A stretch of 64,000 nucleotides of DNA from JASGMR01 sp963664675. GTDB lineage: Bacteria > Thermotogota > Thermotogae > Petrotogales > Kosmotogaceae. The stretch spans positions 806,001-870,000 of the forward strand of contig CAXXLB010000009.1 of NCBI GenBank assembly GCA_963664675.2, written 5' to 3'. Below the pieces are notes generated by a model, which did no database searches, was not told the DNA's origin, and was given only the letters and a program-made list of their open reading frames with translations. The translations under genes were made by a program, and so were the position numbers. Shown here piece after piece: positions 18,731 through 27,557 of this stretch. Numbering within the stretch: position 1 is the first letter of the stretch; each line of letters opens with the position of its first letter.

Positions 18731-19542
18731 AAAGAAAAACAAGAATTTCAGTAATTCAGATGTTGGTAAATGAAGGAAAAAAAGATAATCTGGAAAATGC
18801 AAAGAGACTAATAATCCAATCATTAAAGTTTAATCCCGATATTGTAGTTTTACCGGAAATGTTCAACTGTCCTTATGATGTTAAATATTTTCCTTCATTT
18901 TCAGAAAATGAAGGAGAAATGACGTGGGATTTTTTATCGAATATTTCTAAGGAACATAAAATAAATATAATCGGAGGATCAATACCGGAAATTCACAACG
19001 ATAAAATTTACAATACCTGTTATATTTTTAACAGATCGGGGAATCAGATTGGAAAATACAGAAAAACTCATTTATTCGATGTGGATATAAAAAACGGACA
19101 GTATTTCAAAGAATCGGATGTACTGACCGCAGGAAATTCATTAGAAATAATTTCTATCGACGAAATAAAAGTTGGAATTTTGATATGCTATGATATACGG
19201 TTTCCGGAAATTTCAAGAAAACTGATGAGAGAGGGTGCAAAAATAATTTTCGTGCCTGCCGCCTTCAATATGACTACCGGTCCTCTTCACTGGGAGATCT
19301 TATTCAGAACCCGGGCACTGGATAATCAGACATTCTTCATAGCCGCATCTCAAGCGAGAAACCCATCATCCTCCTACAGAGCATATGGAAATTCGCTAAT
19401 ATGCGATCCCTGGGGAAGAATATTGAAAAAACTTGACGAAAAAGAGAGAATACTTTCAACAGAAATCGATCTTTCGGAAATCTCCAAAGTAAGAAATCAA
19501 ATCCCCGTACTTAAACATTTCAGAAAAGATCTCTACAAATAA
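18706..19542 (+). CDS. Nitrilase-superfamily amidase, omega-amidase/Nit2-like
   Basis: Carbon-nitrogen hydrolase that probably deamidates 2-oxoglutaramate or 2-oxosuccinamate, a repair and salvage reaction. The Glu-Lys-Cys triad is visible: E51 (VVLPEMFNCPY), K120 (KYRKTHLFD) and C161 (GILICYDIRFPE). The 278-residue length and the MFNCPYD and HLFDVDI motifs favour the omega-amidase branch over nitrilases or ureidopropionases. The ATG lies 25 bases inside lplA. The first 11 residues (KPIKRKTR and neighbours) are a basic extension whose use I cannot confirm. The precise substrate is inferred. Confidence 0.85.
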   Translation: MDQRNKPIKRKTRISVIQMLVNEGKKDNLENAKRLIIQSLKFNPDIVVLPEMFNCPYDVKYFPSFSENEGEMTWDFLSNISKEHKINIIGGSIPEIHNDKIYNTCYIFNRSGNQIGKYRKTHLFDVDIKNGQYFKESDVLTAGNSLEIISIDEIKVGILICYDIRFPEISRKLMREGAKIIFVPAAFNMTTGPLHWEILFRTRALDNQTFFIAASQARNPSSSYRAYGNSLICDPWGRILKKLDEKERILSTEIDLSEISKVRNQIPVLKHFRKDLYK

Positions 19543-19591
19543 TTTTTTTCTTAATCTAAACAAAACAGAAATAAAAATAAGTTATTATCTA

Positions 19592-19619
19592 TTTCGATAT
19601 ATCGTTTTCGATATATCGT
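19592..19619 (+). promoter_or_regulatory. Tandem 14-bp operator with CGATATATCG palindromes
   Basis: Two exact head-to-tail copies of TTTCGATATATCGT (19592-19605 and 19606-19619). Each contains the perfect 10-bp palindrome CGATATATCG (19595-19604 and 19609-19618). The second copy abuts the ribosome-binding site of the PadR gene. The position and symmetry fit autoregulation by that dimeric PadR protein. The link is inferred. Confidence 0.75.
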
Positions 19620-19634
19620 TTGGAGGTTAATAAC

Positions 19635-20090
19635 ATGAATTACTCTGTCGTGAAAAAGGCAATTTTAAATTACCTGGTAAAAAATCAGAAATTGACAGGA
19701 TACGAGTTCATAAAATATTGCAGGGAAATAGGTTTTAATATATCTCCCGGAACAGTGTACCCGGCTCTAAAGAAATTGTTGGAAAAAAACATGGTTATAT
19801 ATAAAATATCCGGCAGAAAAAAAGTTTATGAGCTCACCGAATTAGGAAAAAAATATTATTCGAAAATTGAAACTGAAAATAAAAATGAAACCAATAAAAT
19901 CAGAATGGTAATAGAATGCGAGTGTACTGGATTGCCCGAAAAATATAAAGAAAAAATCGCGAAATTTATTCAAAAACTACCAAAAACAAACTGGAAAAAC
20001 CTTGAATCCGTTAAACGGATAATAGAAGATTTCAAAGAATGTGAAATACACTTGAATGAATATTACAAAAAATTAGAGGAGAGATCTTAA
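19635..20090 (+). CDS. PadR-family transcriptional regulator
   Basis: 151-residue winged-helix regulator. The start is the ATG at 19635 after TTGGAGGTTAATAAC; an upstream TTG in frame would overlap this ribosome-binding site. The N-terminal 75 residues are the PadR fold (LNYLVKNQKLTGYEFIK, NISPGTVYPALKKLLE, KKVYELTELGKKYY). A helical C-terminal dimerisation region follows. It contains four cysteines, C29, the pair C95/C97 (ECECTG) and C136, which could sense persulfide or redox state; that is an inference from the gene downstream. The stop overlaps the start of the CoA-disulfide reductase fusion (TAATG), so they form an operon. The tandem operator just upstream probably binds it. Confidence 0.85.
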   Translation: MNYSVVKKAILNYLVKNQKLTGYEFIKYCREIGFNISPGTVYPALKKLLEKNMVIYKISGRKKVYELTELGKKYYSKIETENKNETNKIRMVIECECTGLPEKYKEKIAKFIQKLPKTNWKNLESVKRIIEDFKECEIHLNEYYKKLEERS

Positions 20091-22534
20091 TGAAAATCAT
20101 TATTGTTGGTGGGGTAGCTGGAGGAGCATCGGCTGCTGCAAGGCTGAGAAGGCTTGATGAGTATGCTCAAATAACTGTTTATGAAAAAACAAAAAATGTA
20201 AGTTTCGCAAATTGCGGACTTCCTTATTACATAGGAAACGTTATCAAAGAAAGAGAAAATCTTCTTTTAGAAACTCCGGAAACTTTTAAAGAAAAAATGA
20301 ATATTGAAATAAAAGTAGAACACGAAGTGACCAAAATTGAACCGGATAAAAACAAAGTTTACGTCAAAAATCTTAATACGGGGGGGATTCTTGAAGATAA
20401 TTATGATTATTTGGTACTTTCTCCTGGAGCGGATCCAAAGATTCCGGAAATAAATGGATTAGAAAAAAATGATTCTTTCGTCCTCAGAAATTTAAAGGAC
20501 ATGGATAGAATTATTGAGTTTATTGAGGAGAAAAAACCAAAGAGTGCTACCGTCGTCGGAGCAGGCTACATTGGAATTGAATTAATGGAAAATTTAAAAG
20601 ATAGAGGTTTAAATGTCACTCTATTGGAAATGCAAAATCAGGTTTTACCTCATCTGGACTATGAAATTTCAGCTATGATTCACGACGAATTAATTCAGAA
20701 TGGAATAAATTTAATTCTGAACGATAGTATCGAAAAAGTTGAAAAAGTAGGATCAAAAAAAATAATCACAACAAAAAACAATATTAATATTACAAGTGAT
20801 TTAATTCTCATGTGTATAGGTGTTTCACCAATGATCGATCTGGCAAAGGCGGCCGGTATAAAAGCAACAAAAATGGGAATAGTTGTAAATGATTATCTTC
20901 AAACAAACTTTTCAAATATCTATGCCGTAGGTGATGTAATAGAAAACAAAAATATTCTAAGCAAAGAAAAATGCAATATACCACTTGCAAGTCCTGCAAA
21001 CAGACAGGGAAGATTAGCCGCAGATAATATAATAAAAGGAAAAACAGAAAAATACAGTGGCGCTATGGGCACCTCAATAGCGAAAGTTTTTAACCTTTCA
21101 GTGGGATCAACAGGATTAAACAAAAAAACTTTGAAAAGATTAAATATAGATTTCTTAGAATCTATAATAATCAGAGGAAGTAATGCGGGATACTATCCAG
21201 GTTCATTTCCATTAACAATAAAACTGCTTTTTTCAAAGAAAGGAGATATTTACGGAGCACAGGTAATAGGTTGTAAAGGTGTAGACAAAAGAATTGACGT
21301 ATTAGCGACATCAATCAGAGCTGGTTTAAAGGTAAGCGATCTTGAAGAACTGGAATTGGCTTACGCTCCTCCGTATGGTTCAGCAAAAGATCCGGTGAAT
21401 ATATCCGGATATGTTTCAAACAATATCATTAAAAATGATATGGAAGTTATTTCCTGGGAAGAAATTGATAACATAGACAAAAACAGCGTTTTACTGGATG
21501 TCAGAACAAAAGAGGAATTTTCTCTCGGAAGTATAGAAAATGCTATCAATATTCCTCTTCAGGAACTCAGAGAAAATATAAACAAACTTGATAAATCGAA
21601 GAAATATATAATATTCTGTCAAATTGGCCACAGAGGATATCTGGCTTATAGAATCTTGAAACAATATGGATTTGATTCCAAAAATCTTTCTGGCGGTTAC
21701 AAAATATATGAATATGTTCATAAATCTATAAATGGCGCAAAAAAATCGCAAAATATTCCAGTAGAATCAAAGTTGGAAAATCCGGATAAATCAAATATAA
21801 AAGAAAATATAATTAAAATCGATGCAAGAGGACTTCAATGCCCGGGACCAATAATGAAAACTTATAAAGAAATGAAAAAGATAAATGACGGAGAAATTTT
21901 AGAAATACAGGCTACAGATCCGGGATTTAGGAATGATATAAAAAAATGGGCAGAAAAAACCGGTAACACTTTAATATCAATAGAAACAAAAAATTCAATA
22001 ATATATTCAAGGATTAAAAAGGGTAACAATAGAAAGAATACAGGTGATTTTTTAGAACCCCAAAAGGATGGTCAAACAATGGTCGTATTCAGTAATGATT
22101 TCGATAAGGCCATCGCAACATTTGTAATTGCAAATGGTGCAACGGCTATGGGGAAAAAAGTTTCACTTTTTTTTACATTTTGGGGGTTAAGTATACTGAG
22201 AAAGGAATCTTTTTCTTCAAAAAACAAAAATTTCATAGAAAAGTTCTTTGGCTTCGCTCTACCAAACGGAATAAATAAATTGAAGATGTCAAAAATGAAC
22301 ATGTTTGGCATTGGACCAAAGGTAATGAAAAACCTCATGCAAAAAAAGAAAGTTGAATCATTAGAAAAAATGATGCATACCGCTAAAGAAAATGGTGTTA
22401 AATTTATCGCCTGCCAGATGTCAATGGATTTAATGGGAATAAAAAAAGAAGAACTGATCGATGGAATAGAAATCGGTGGAGTGGCAACTTATTTGTCTCA
22501 AGCGGAAGATTCTAATCTGAATTTATTCATTTAA
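20090..22534 (+). CDS. CoA-disulfide reductase fused to rhodanese, TusA and DsrE modules
   Basis: 814-residue sulfur-handling enzyme. Residues 1-450 are a flavin disulfide reductase of the CoA-disulfide/persulfide reductase type. They have an FAD motif (GGVAGGASAAARLRR), a redox cysteine C42 (FANCGLPYY), a second Rossmann motif (GAGYIGIELME) and the FAD contact (YAVGDV). Residues 455-545 are a rhodanese with LDVRTKEEF and catalytic C510 (FCQIGHRG). Residues 575-645 are a TusA/SirA module with C584 (DARGLQCPGP). Residues 660-814 are a DsrE/F-like module with C775 (IACQMSMDLMG). Similar fusions are used in sulfur or persulfide reduction, with NAD(P)H as electron source. The order suggests a sulfane-sulfur relay between cysteines. 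It is probably cytoplasmic, with no signal peptide. It is co-transcribed with the PadR gene. Confidence 0.9.
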   Translation: MKIIIVGGVAGGASAAARLRRLDEYAQITVYEKTKNVSFANCGLPYYIGNVIKERENLLLETPETFKEKMNIEIKVEHEVTKIEPDKNKVYVKNLNTGGILEDNYDYLVLSPGADPKIPEINGLEKNDSFVLRNLKDMDRIIEFIEEKKPKSATVVGAGYIGIELMENLKDRGLNVTLLEMQNQVLPHLDYEISAMIHDELIQNGINLILNDSIEKVEKVGSKKIITTKNNINITSDLILMCIGVSPMIDLAKAAGIKATKMGIVVNDYLQTNFSNIYAVGDVIENKNILSKEKCNIPLASPANRQGRLAADNIIKGKTEKYSGAMGTSIAKVFNLSVGSTGLNKKTLKRLNIDFLESIIIRGSNAGYYPGSFPLTIKLLFSKKGDIYGAQVIGCKGVDKRIDVLATSIRAGLKVSDLEELELAYAPPYGSAKDPVNISGYVSNNIIKNDMEVISWEEIDNIDKNSVLLDVRTKEEFSLGSIENAINIPLQELRENINKLDKSKKYIIFCQIGHRGYLAYRILKQYGFDSKNLSGGYKIYEYVHKSINGAKKSQNIPVESKLENPDKSNIKENIIKIDARGLQCPGPIMKTYKEMKKINDGEILEIQATDPGFRNDIKKWAEKTGNTLISIETKNSIIYSRIKKGNNRKNTGDFLEPQKDGQTMVVFSNDFDKAIATFVIANGATAMGKKVSLFFTFWGLSILRKESFSSKNKNFIEKFFGFALPNGINKLKMSKMNMFGIGPKVMKNLMQKKKVESLEKMMHTAKENGVKFIACQMSMDLMGIKKEELIDGIEIGGVATYLSQAEDSNLNLFI

Positions 22535-22809
22535 AGAAATCATTCTTCATCACTCGAAGGACATAATTTTACTCATTGGTTTTATGCCCTTCGAATTATC
22601 ATTGATCTTAATGACCTTTTTATCATCCGTAAAACAAAAGTAATATTGCTAATATTTGAATTATTGCTTTTTTATGCATTTGGTGTTATTATCCCTATCA
22701 AATCAAAGCAATTTATAGATATTTTGACAATTTTTAAGATAAATAATCTATATCATGCATCATCGTCAATAATCGTGTTTTACACTTTAATAAATCTGGA
22801 GGTAATTTT
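22535..22809 (+). promoter_or_regulatory. Upstream region of livJ: hairpin and a possible promoter
   Basis: This 275-base gap holds a long inverted repeat at 22555-22593 (12-bp arms, one mismatch, 15-base loop). No T-run follows it, so it may be a transcript end or a regulatory site. Further down, a perfect TTGACA at 22724-22729 has a weak TATATC 19 bases later. No small ORF or riboswitch is apparent. Confidence 0.4.
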
Positions 22810-23913
22810 ATGAAGAAAATTCTTATTGTGTTACTTATCTGTGTGGTTTCGATCAGTTCGTTTGCTACAATTAAATTAGCCGCGCTTATGCCTATGACTG
22901 GTTCTGTGGCTGCGTTTGGAAGAATGATTTATGATGGTATTGAATTGGCCAATGAATTATTCCCGACAGTGAATGGGGAGGAAATTGAAGTTATCTTATT
23001 GGATAATAAATCCGATAAGGTTGAGGCTGTAAACACTGCCAGAAGAGCTATAGAGGTTGAAAATGTCGTAGCTATTCTCGGTGAGGTTATCTCGGGTAAC
23101 ACCATCGCCGGAGGAGCAGTCTCTGAAGAATCTAAGATTCCCATGGTTTCTCCAAGTTCCACAACTCCCTTAGTAACTCAAGATAAAGAATACGTATCTA
23201 GAGTTTGTTTTAGCGATCCTTTCCAGGGTTTAGCAGCTGCTATTTTAGCTTATGAAATAATGGGCTTGGATAACGCGGCAATCTTTATAGATGTTGAGCA
23301 AGATTACGCTGTTGGATTTGCAAACTATTTTAAACAAAAAGCCGAAGACCTTGGAAAAAACTATTTTTATGAGTATTATAAATCTGGAGATCAGGACTTT
23401 ACGGCTCAAATCTCGGATGCAATGGCAAAGAATGCTGGCACATTTTTTATACCGGGATATTATCAAGAGATTGCTCTCATAGCATCGCAAGCAAGGCAAC
23501 TGGGTTTCTATGAACCTATCTTATCCGGAGATGGAGCTGCCGTTCCCGAAACAATCGAAATCGGCGGAGATGCCGTTAATAATCTTTACTTTACCACTCA
23601 CTATGATCCTGGTGCACCAAATACAACTGAAAACTCTAAATTATTTGTAGAAAAGTACACTGAAAAATTTGGTGAGGCACCGGGAACCTTCACTGCGCTT
23701 GGATTTGATACTTACATGGTTGTAAGAGATGCCATTGAAAGAGCGGGAAGCTCGGATCCTGAAATGATCGCGAAAGCTATAAGAGAAACCGTTGAATTCC
23801 CAGGTGCAACTGGATTTATTACTATAGATGAAAATGGAGATGCTATCAAGTCGGTTGCAATCGTTAAAATTGAAGACGGGGAATTTGTTTATAGTACAAC
23901 CGTTAATCCATAG
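22810..23913 (+). CDS. livJ: Branched-chain amino acid-type ABC substrate-binding protein
   Basis: Periplasmic binding protein, family 6 (Leu/Ile/Val-BP type), delivering ligand to LivHM. The 367 residues begin with a signal peptide (about 1-19, ending SSFA). Typical LivJ motifs follow: LMPMTGSVAAFG, GIELANELF, AILGEVISG, MVSPSSTTPLV, and the late FTALGFDTYMVV. There is no lipobox cysteine. It is the first gene of livJHMGF. A hairpin terminator-like element follows it, so it may be expressed at higher level than the membrane components. The actual ligand (branched-chain amino acids, amides or others) cannot be read from sequence. Confidence 0.9.
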   Translation: MKKILIVLLICVVSISSFATIKLAALMPMTGSVAAFGRMIYDGIELANELFPTVNGEEIEVILLDNKSDKVEAVNTARRAIEVENVVAILGEVISGNTIAGGAVSEESKIPMVSPSSTTPLVTQDKEYVSRVCFSDPFQGLAAAILAYEIMGLDNAAIFIDVEQDYAVGFANYFKQKAEDLGKNYFYEYYKSGDQDFTAQISDAMAKNAGTFFIPGYYQEIALIASQARQLGFYEPILSGDGAAVPETIEIGGDAVNNLYFTTHYDPGAPNTTENSKLFVEKYTEKFGEAPGTFTALGFDTYMVVRDAIERAGSSDPEMIAKAIRETVEFPGATGFITIDENGDAIKSVAIVKIEDGEFVYSTTVNP

Positions 23914-23924
23914 TTAGTCATCGT

Positions 23925-23953
23925 AAAAAACCGGGATGAAAATCCCGGTTTTT
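23925..23953 (+). terminator. Intercistronic hairpin between livJ and livH
   Basis: A perfect 12-bp stem (ACCGGGAT core, GAAA loop at 23938-23941) ends in a run of five T. It lies inside the operon, so it is probably a partial terminator or an RNA-stabilising structure that keeps binding-protein mRNA in excess. Confidence 0.8.
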
Positions 23954-23976
23954 ATTCCTGCTTGGAGGTGTAGTAC

Positions 23977-24918
23977 TTGAGTTTCAATAACTTTATTCAA
24001 AATTTGCTTAACGGAATAAGTGTGGGTTCTCTTTATGCGTTAATAGCTGTTGGTTATACTATGGTCTATGGAATATTAAAATTAATAAATTTTGCTCATG
24101 GTGATGTATTCATGATGGCCGTATATTTTTGTTTCTATGCAGTTACCCTTTTTACAGCACCGTGGTGGCTAGCTGTAATAATAGCTGTTGCTGGAGCTGC
24201 GCTCTTAGGTTTCCTTATTGATAGAGTCGCTTACAAACCAATAAGAAATGCTCCAAGAATTTCGGCACTTATTACAGCTATCGGAGTATCATTCTTCTTA
24301 GAAAGCCTGGCGGTAGTTCTCTTTTCGGGAGTTGCGAAGTCTTTCAGAAAGGTATTTCCCAGTTTTTTGGGAGAAATGATAATAATTGGCGGAGAAGAAC
24401 AGGTGAAATATGGTCAAAATGTAATCGTTGGAGGCACCAGAATTCCGGTGATTACAATAATAACAATTATCACCACTGCTGCTGTGCTTCTGATTTTATG
24501 GAGGATAGTTTATCACACAAAACAGGGTATGGCTATGAGAGCTGTATCTATGGATATCCCAACTACCTCATTGATGGGAGTCAACGTTAATAATATCATT
24601 GGGATGACCTTCGCTTTGGGGTCAGCTTTAGCTGGTATTGGTGGAATACTTTGGGCTATAAGATATCCTCAATTATGGCCTTATATGGGATTTTTACCCG
24701 GTATTAAAGCGTTTATCGCAGCCATTCTTGGAGGAATAGGATCAATTTTTGGTGCTGTCGTCGGTGGGCTGATCCTCGGTGTTCTGGAAATCATGATCGT
24801 TGGATTTTTCCCATCTCTGGCCGGTTATAAAGATGCTTTTGCTTTTTTGATATTAATAGTAGTGTTATCTGTGAAGCCTTCCGGTTTAATGGGCCAAAAA
24901 GAAATTAAAAAGGTGTGA
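23977..24918 (+). CDS. livH: Branched-chain amino acid ABC permease LivH
   Basis: Inner-membrane permease with about eight membrane helices in 313 residues. Family motifs are SVGSLYALIAVGYTMVYGILKLINFAHGD (residues 15-43; key residues G17, Y20, G30 and the INFAHGD end) and the cytoplasmic loop MRAVSMDIPTTSLMGVN, which contacts the ATPase. The GLILGVLEIM region lies near the C-terminus. TTG start with GGAGGTG 6 bases upstream. Its stop overlaps the region of the livM start. Confidence 0.93.
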   Translation: MSFNNFIQNLLNGISVGSLYALIAVGYTMVYGILKLINFAHGDVFMMAVYFCFYAVTLFTAPWWLAVIIAVAGAALLGFLIDRVAYKPIRNAPRISALITAIGVSFFLESLAVVLFSGVAKSFRKVFPSFLGEMIIIGGEEQVKYGQNVIVGGTRIPVITIITIITTAAVLLILWRIVYHTKQGMAMRAVSMDIPTTSLMGVNVNNIIGMTFALGSALAGIGGILWAIRYPQLWPYMGFLPGIKAFIAAILGGIGSIFGAVVGGLILGVLEIMIVGFFPSLAGYKDAFAFLILIVVLSVKPSGLMGQKEIKKV

Positions 24919-24923
24919 TAAAC

Positions 24924-25979
24924 GTGATCAAATTAAATAAAAAAACTCAGTTTTTTCTTACGATTATTTTTATAGCGGTAATAATATTATTGCTATCCAC
25001 GGCAAAAGAAAATCTCAATTCATATATAGTCAGAATAATAACTTTAATAGGAATTTATGGAATAATGTCGGTTAGTTTAAACCTTATCAATGGTGTATCA
25101 GGTGTACTTTCTCTCGGACACGCCGGATTTATTGCTGTAGGTGCCTATATTTCTTCACTGCTAACGATGTCTATTTACCAAAAAGAAGCCATTTTCATAA
25201 TTCAAAAGGTAATATGGCCTTTTAATTCAATAGAAATGCCCTTTCTGTTCGCTACTATTATCGGGGGTATCGTAGCAGCTATATTTGCTTTTTTAGTCGG
25301 ATGGCCTTCTCTGAGACTTTCAGGAGATTATTTTGCAATCACTACTTTGGGATTCGCTGAAATCATCAGAATTCTTGCACTGAACCTGACCTCCGTTACC
25401 AATGGAGCTTTGGGCCTAAAATCCATTCCCTCATATACAAATATCTGGTGGGCATGGGGTTGGTTGCTTGTAACGGTAATAGTCATCGCGAGTTATGTAA
25501 ATGGAACTTTTGGAAGAGCTCTGAGAGCTATAAGAGAGGATAAAATTGCAGCGGCTTCGATGGGAATAAATGTATACAAACATCAACTAATCACCTTCGT
25601 TCTCGGAGGCTTTTTTGCAGGAATATCAGGTTCCCTCTATGCTCACTGGCTAACCACGATTGATCCCAGAATGAATACAATAGGAATTATGCTGACGTTT
25701 AATATTTTAATAATGGTTCTGATCGGCGGACTGGGAAGTATAAGCGGTTCAATAATAGGAGCTGGTCTATTTGCAATTTTAAGTGAAGTTTTGAGATTTT
25801 TTGAAGAGCCGATAAAAATATTCAATTTTGAAATAGCCGGAATATCAGGAATGAGAATGTTGATCTTTTCAGCGCTCTTCGTTTTGATAATGATTCTCAG
25901 ACCAAAGGGCATTTTGGGACGAAAGGAAATCACTTGGAACAATGTTTTCAATCTTTTTCATAGAAAAGGTGATAAATGA
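24924..25979 (+). CDS. livM: Branched-chain amino acid ABC permease LivM
   Basis: Second permease of the importer, about 351 residues. I take the GTG at 24924, 8 bases after AAGGTG. A GTG at 24915 is in frame but overlaps that site and the livH stop. Features are many hydrophobic segments, the LNLINGVSGVLSLGHAGF signature, SGDYFAITTLGFAEI and the coupling loop GRALRAIREDKIAAASMGIN. The last codons overlap the start of livG. Confidence 0.92.
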   Translation: MIKLNKKTQFFLTIIFIAVIILLLSTAKENLNSYIVRIITLIGIYGIMSVSLNLINGVSGVLSLGHAGFIAVGAYISSLLTMSIYQKEAIFIIQKVIWPFNSIEMPFLFATIIGGIVAAIFAFLVGWPSLRLSGDYFAITTLGFAEIIRILALNLTSVTNGALGLKSIPSYTNIWWAWGWLLVTVIVIASYVNGTFGRALRAIREDKIAAASMGINVYKHQLITFVLGGFFAGISGSLYAHWLTTIDPRMNTIGIMLTFNILIMVLIGGLGSISGSIIGAGLFAILSEVLRFFEEPIKIFNFEIAGISGMRMLIFSALFVLIMILRPKGILGRKEITWNNVFNLFHRKGDK

Positions 25980-26821
25980 TGAGTGATCCTATATTAAAAT
26001 TTAAAAATGTTACCATGCAGTTTGGAGGATTAAAAGCTGTCGATGATGTTACATTCGATATTAACAAAAAGGAAATTCTCGGTTTAATTGGTCCCAATGG
26101 AGCAGGGAAAACAACCGTTTTTAACGTAATAACGGGAGAATATGTGCCCACGTATGGAAATATTTACTACAAAGATGTAACAATAAATAGAAAAAAACCT
26201 TATGAATTAACACACATGGGAATTGCCAGAACTTTTCAAAACATAAGATTATTCAAGGAACAGACCGTATTAGAAAATGTTATGGTGGCCAAACATCATA
26301 TTTTGGTTACAAAGGATGGAGAAAAGGACAGAAAAGAGGCGGGAGAAAAACCTTATGACTCTTCATACAAATGGTTCTGGAAGAATACATTCAGAATAGG
26401 TTATTCAAAAATGGAGAAAAAAATAAAGGAGGATTCTCTCAACTTGCTGTACGATCTGGGACTTAAAGAAGAGATAAATCATCAGGCTGGTTCGCTTCCT
26501 TATGGAAAACAAAGACTCCTGGAAATAGCAAGAGCAATTTCAACGGGCGCAGAACTTTTATTACTTGATGAGCCCGCTGCGGGTATGAATCCGACCGAGA
26601 GCAAAATGCTTATGAAATTAGTACAAAATATCAGAGATAAATATAATCTCACAGTTTTTCTCATTGAACATGATATGAAGGTAGTAATGAGTGTTTGCGA
26701 AAGAATACTCGTCTTGGATTATGGAAAATTAATCGCACATGGAAATTCCTCCGAAATCCAAAGTAACCCAAAAGTAATTGAAGCTTACCTTGGAAAGGAG
26801 TGGAGAAAAATTGTCAGCTAA
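25976..26821 (+). CDS. livG: Branched-chain amino acid ABC ATPase LivG
   Basis: ATP-binding subunit, 281 residues. Walker A is GPNGAGKTT (about 38-46), the Q-loop is FQNIRLF, the signature-like segment is SLPYGKQRLLEIARA, and Walker B is LLLLDEPAAGMNPTE, followed by the switch His in IEHDMKVV. LivG proteins characteristically have this PYGKQR form and an insert of variable length after the Q-loop (here about 30 residues rich in charge). The start is ATGATG at 25976-25981, overlapping the livM stop. Confidence 0.93.
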   Translation: MMSDPILKFKNVTMQFGGLKAVDDVTFDINKKEILGLIGPNGAGKTTVFNVITGEYVPTYGNIYYKDVTINRKKPYELTHMGIARTFQNIRLFKEQTVLENVMVAKHHILVTKDGEKDRKEAGEKPYDSSYKWFWKNTFRIGYSKMEKKIKEDSLNLLYDLGLKEEINHQAGSLPYGKQRLLEIARAISTGAELLLLDEPAAGMNPTESKMLMKLVQNIRDKYNLTVFLIEHDMKVVMSVCERILVLDYGKLIAHGNSSEIQSNPKVIEAYLGKEWRKIVS

Positions 26822-27527
26822 TATTCTTGAAATAAAGGATCTGTATGTAAACTACGGTGCAATAAAAGCTCTGAAGGGAATAAGTTTAAAAGTACCAAAG
26901 GGAGAAATAATCACAATAATCGGGGCCAACGGAGCCGGCAAAACCACTACGGTATCCACTATAGCAGGCATGTTGAAACCTTTAAAGGGGGAAATACTTT
27001 TTAACGATAAAAAAATAAACGGTCTTCCTTCACATGAAATAAACCATTTGGGTATAAGCTTATCCCCAGAAGGCAGAAGAATTTTTCCTGAGTTAACCGT
27101 TCTGGAAAATCTGAATATGGGTTCATATTCTTCAAAAGATAAAGCAAAAGCAAAAGAGGATTTGGAGATTGTTTTTAATCTTTTCCCAAGATTAAAAGAA
27201 AGGGTGAAACAGCTCGGCGGAACACTTTCCGGTGGAGAACAACAGATGCTGGCTATTGGAAGAGCTATGATGTCCAGCCCTTCTCTGCTTATGCTCGATG
27301 AACCTTCCCTTGGACTTGCTCCCATTCTAGTTGATGAAGTGTTCGATTCCATAGAAGAGTTGAATAAAAAGGGAGTAACCATTCTCTTAATAGAACAAAA
27401 TGCCGCTAAAGCACTACAGATATCGAGTCATGGATACGTATTAGAAACCGGGAATATTACTTTAAGTGATTCATCTGATAAACTTCTGTCAAATTCTAAG
27501 GTCAAAGAAGCATTTTTAGGAGTATAA
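26811..27527 (+). CDS. livF: Branched-chain amino acid ABC ATPase LivF
   Basis: Second ATPase of the importer, 238 residues from the TTG at 26811, which follows AAGGAG and a closer GGAG. The upstream in-frame TTG at 26778 has no ribosome-binding site and lies deep inside livG. Walker A is GANGAGKTT, the signature is LSGGEQQMLAIGRA, and Walker B is LLMLDEPSLGLAP. The LSPEGRRIFPELTV motif is typical of LivF. It is last in the operon and followed at once by a bidirectional terminator. Confidence 0.94.
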   Translation: MSANILEIKDLYVNYGAIKALKGISLKVPKGEIITIIGANGAGKTTTVSTIAGMLKPLKGEILFNDKKINGLPSHEINHLGISLSPEGRRIFPELTVLENLNMGSYSSKDKAKAKEDLEIVFNLFPRLKERVKQLGGTLSGGEQQMLAIGRAMMSSPSLLMLDEPSLGLAPILVDEVFDSIEELNKKGVTILLIEQNAAKALQISSHGYVLETGNITLSDSSDKLLSNSKVKEAFLGV

Positions 27528-27528
27528 A

Positions 27529-27557
27529 AAAGAGCTGATTATCAGCTCTTTTTTTTT
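27529..27557. terminator. Bidirectional terminator between livF and corA
   Basis: A palindromic stem AGAGCTG/CAGCTCT is flanked by A-run and T-run (27549-27557). It serves convergent livF (plus) and corA (minus). The T-run overlaps the corA stop. Confidence 0.9.

Noticed and set aside
19592..19619. Promoter -10 element inside the tandem repeat
   Set aside because: CGATATATCG contains TATAT-like strings, but the exact duplicated palindrome is better explained as an operator; a promoter may overlap it.
26852..27382. A 176-residue minus-strand frame inside livF
   Set aside because: Antisense to clear Walker A, signature and Walker B motifs, with no start signals.
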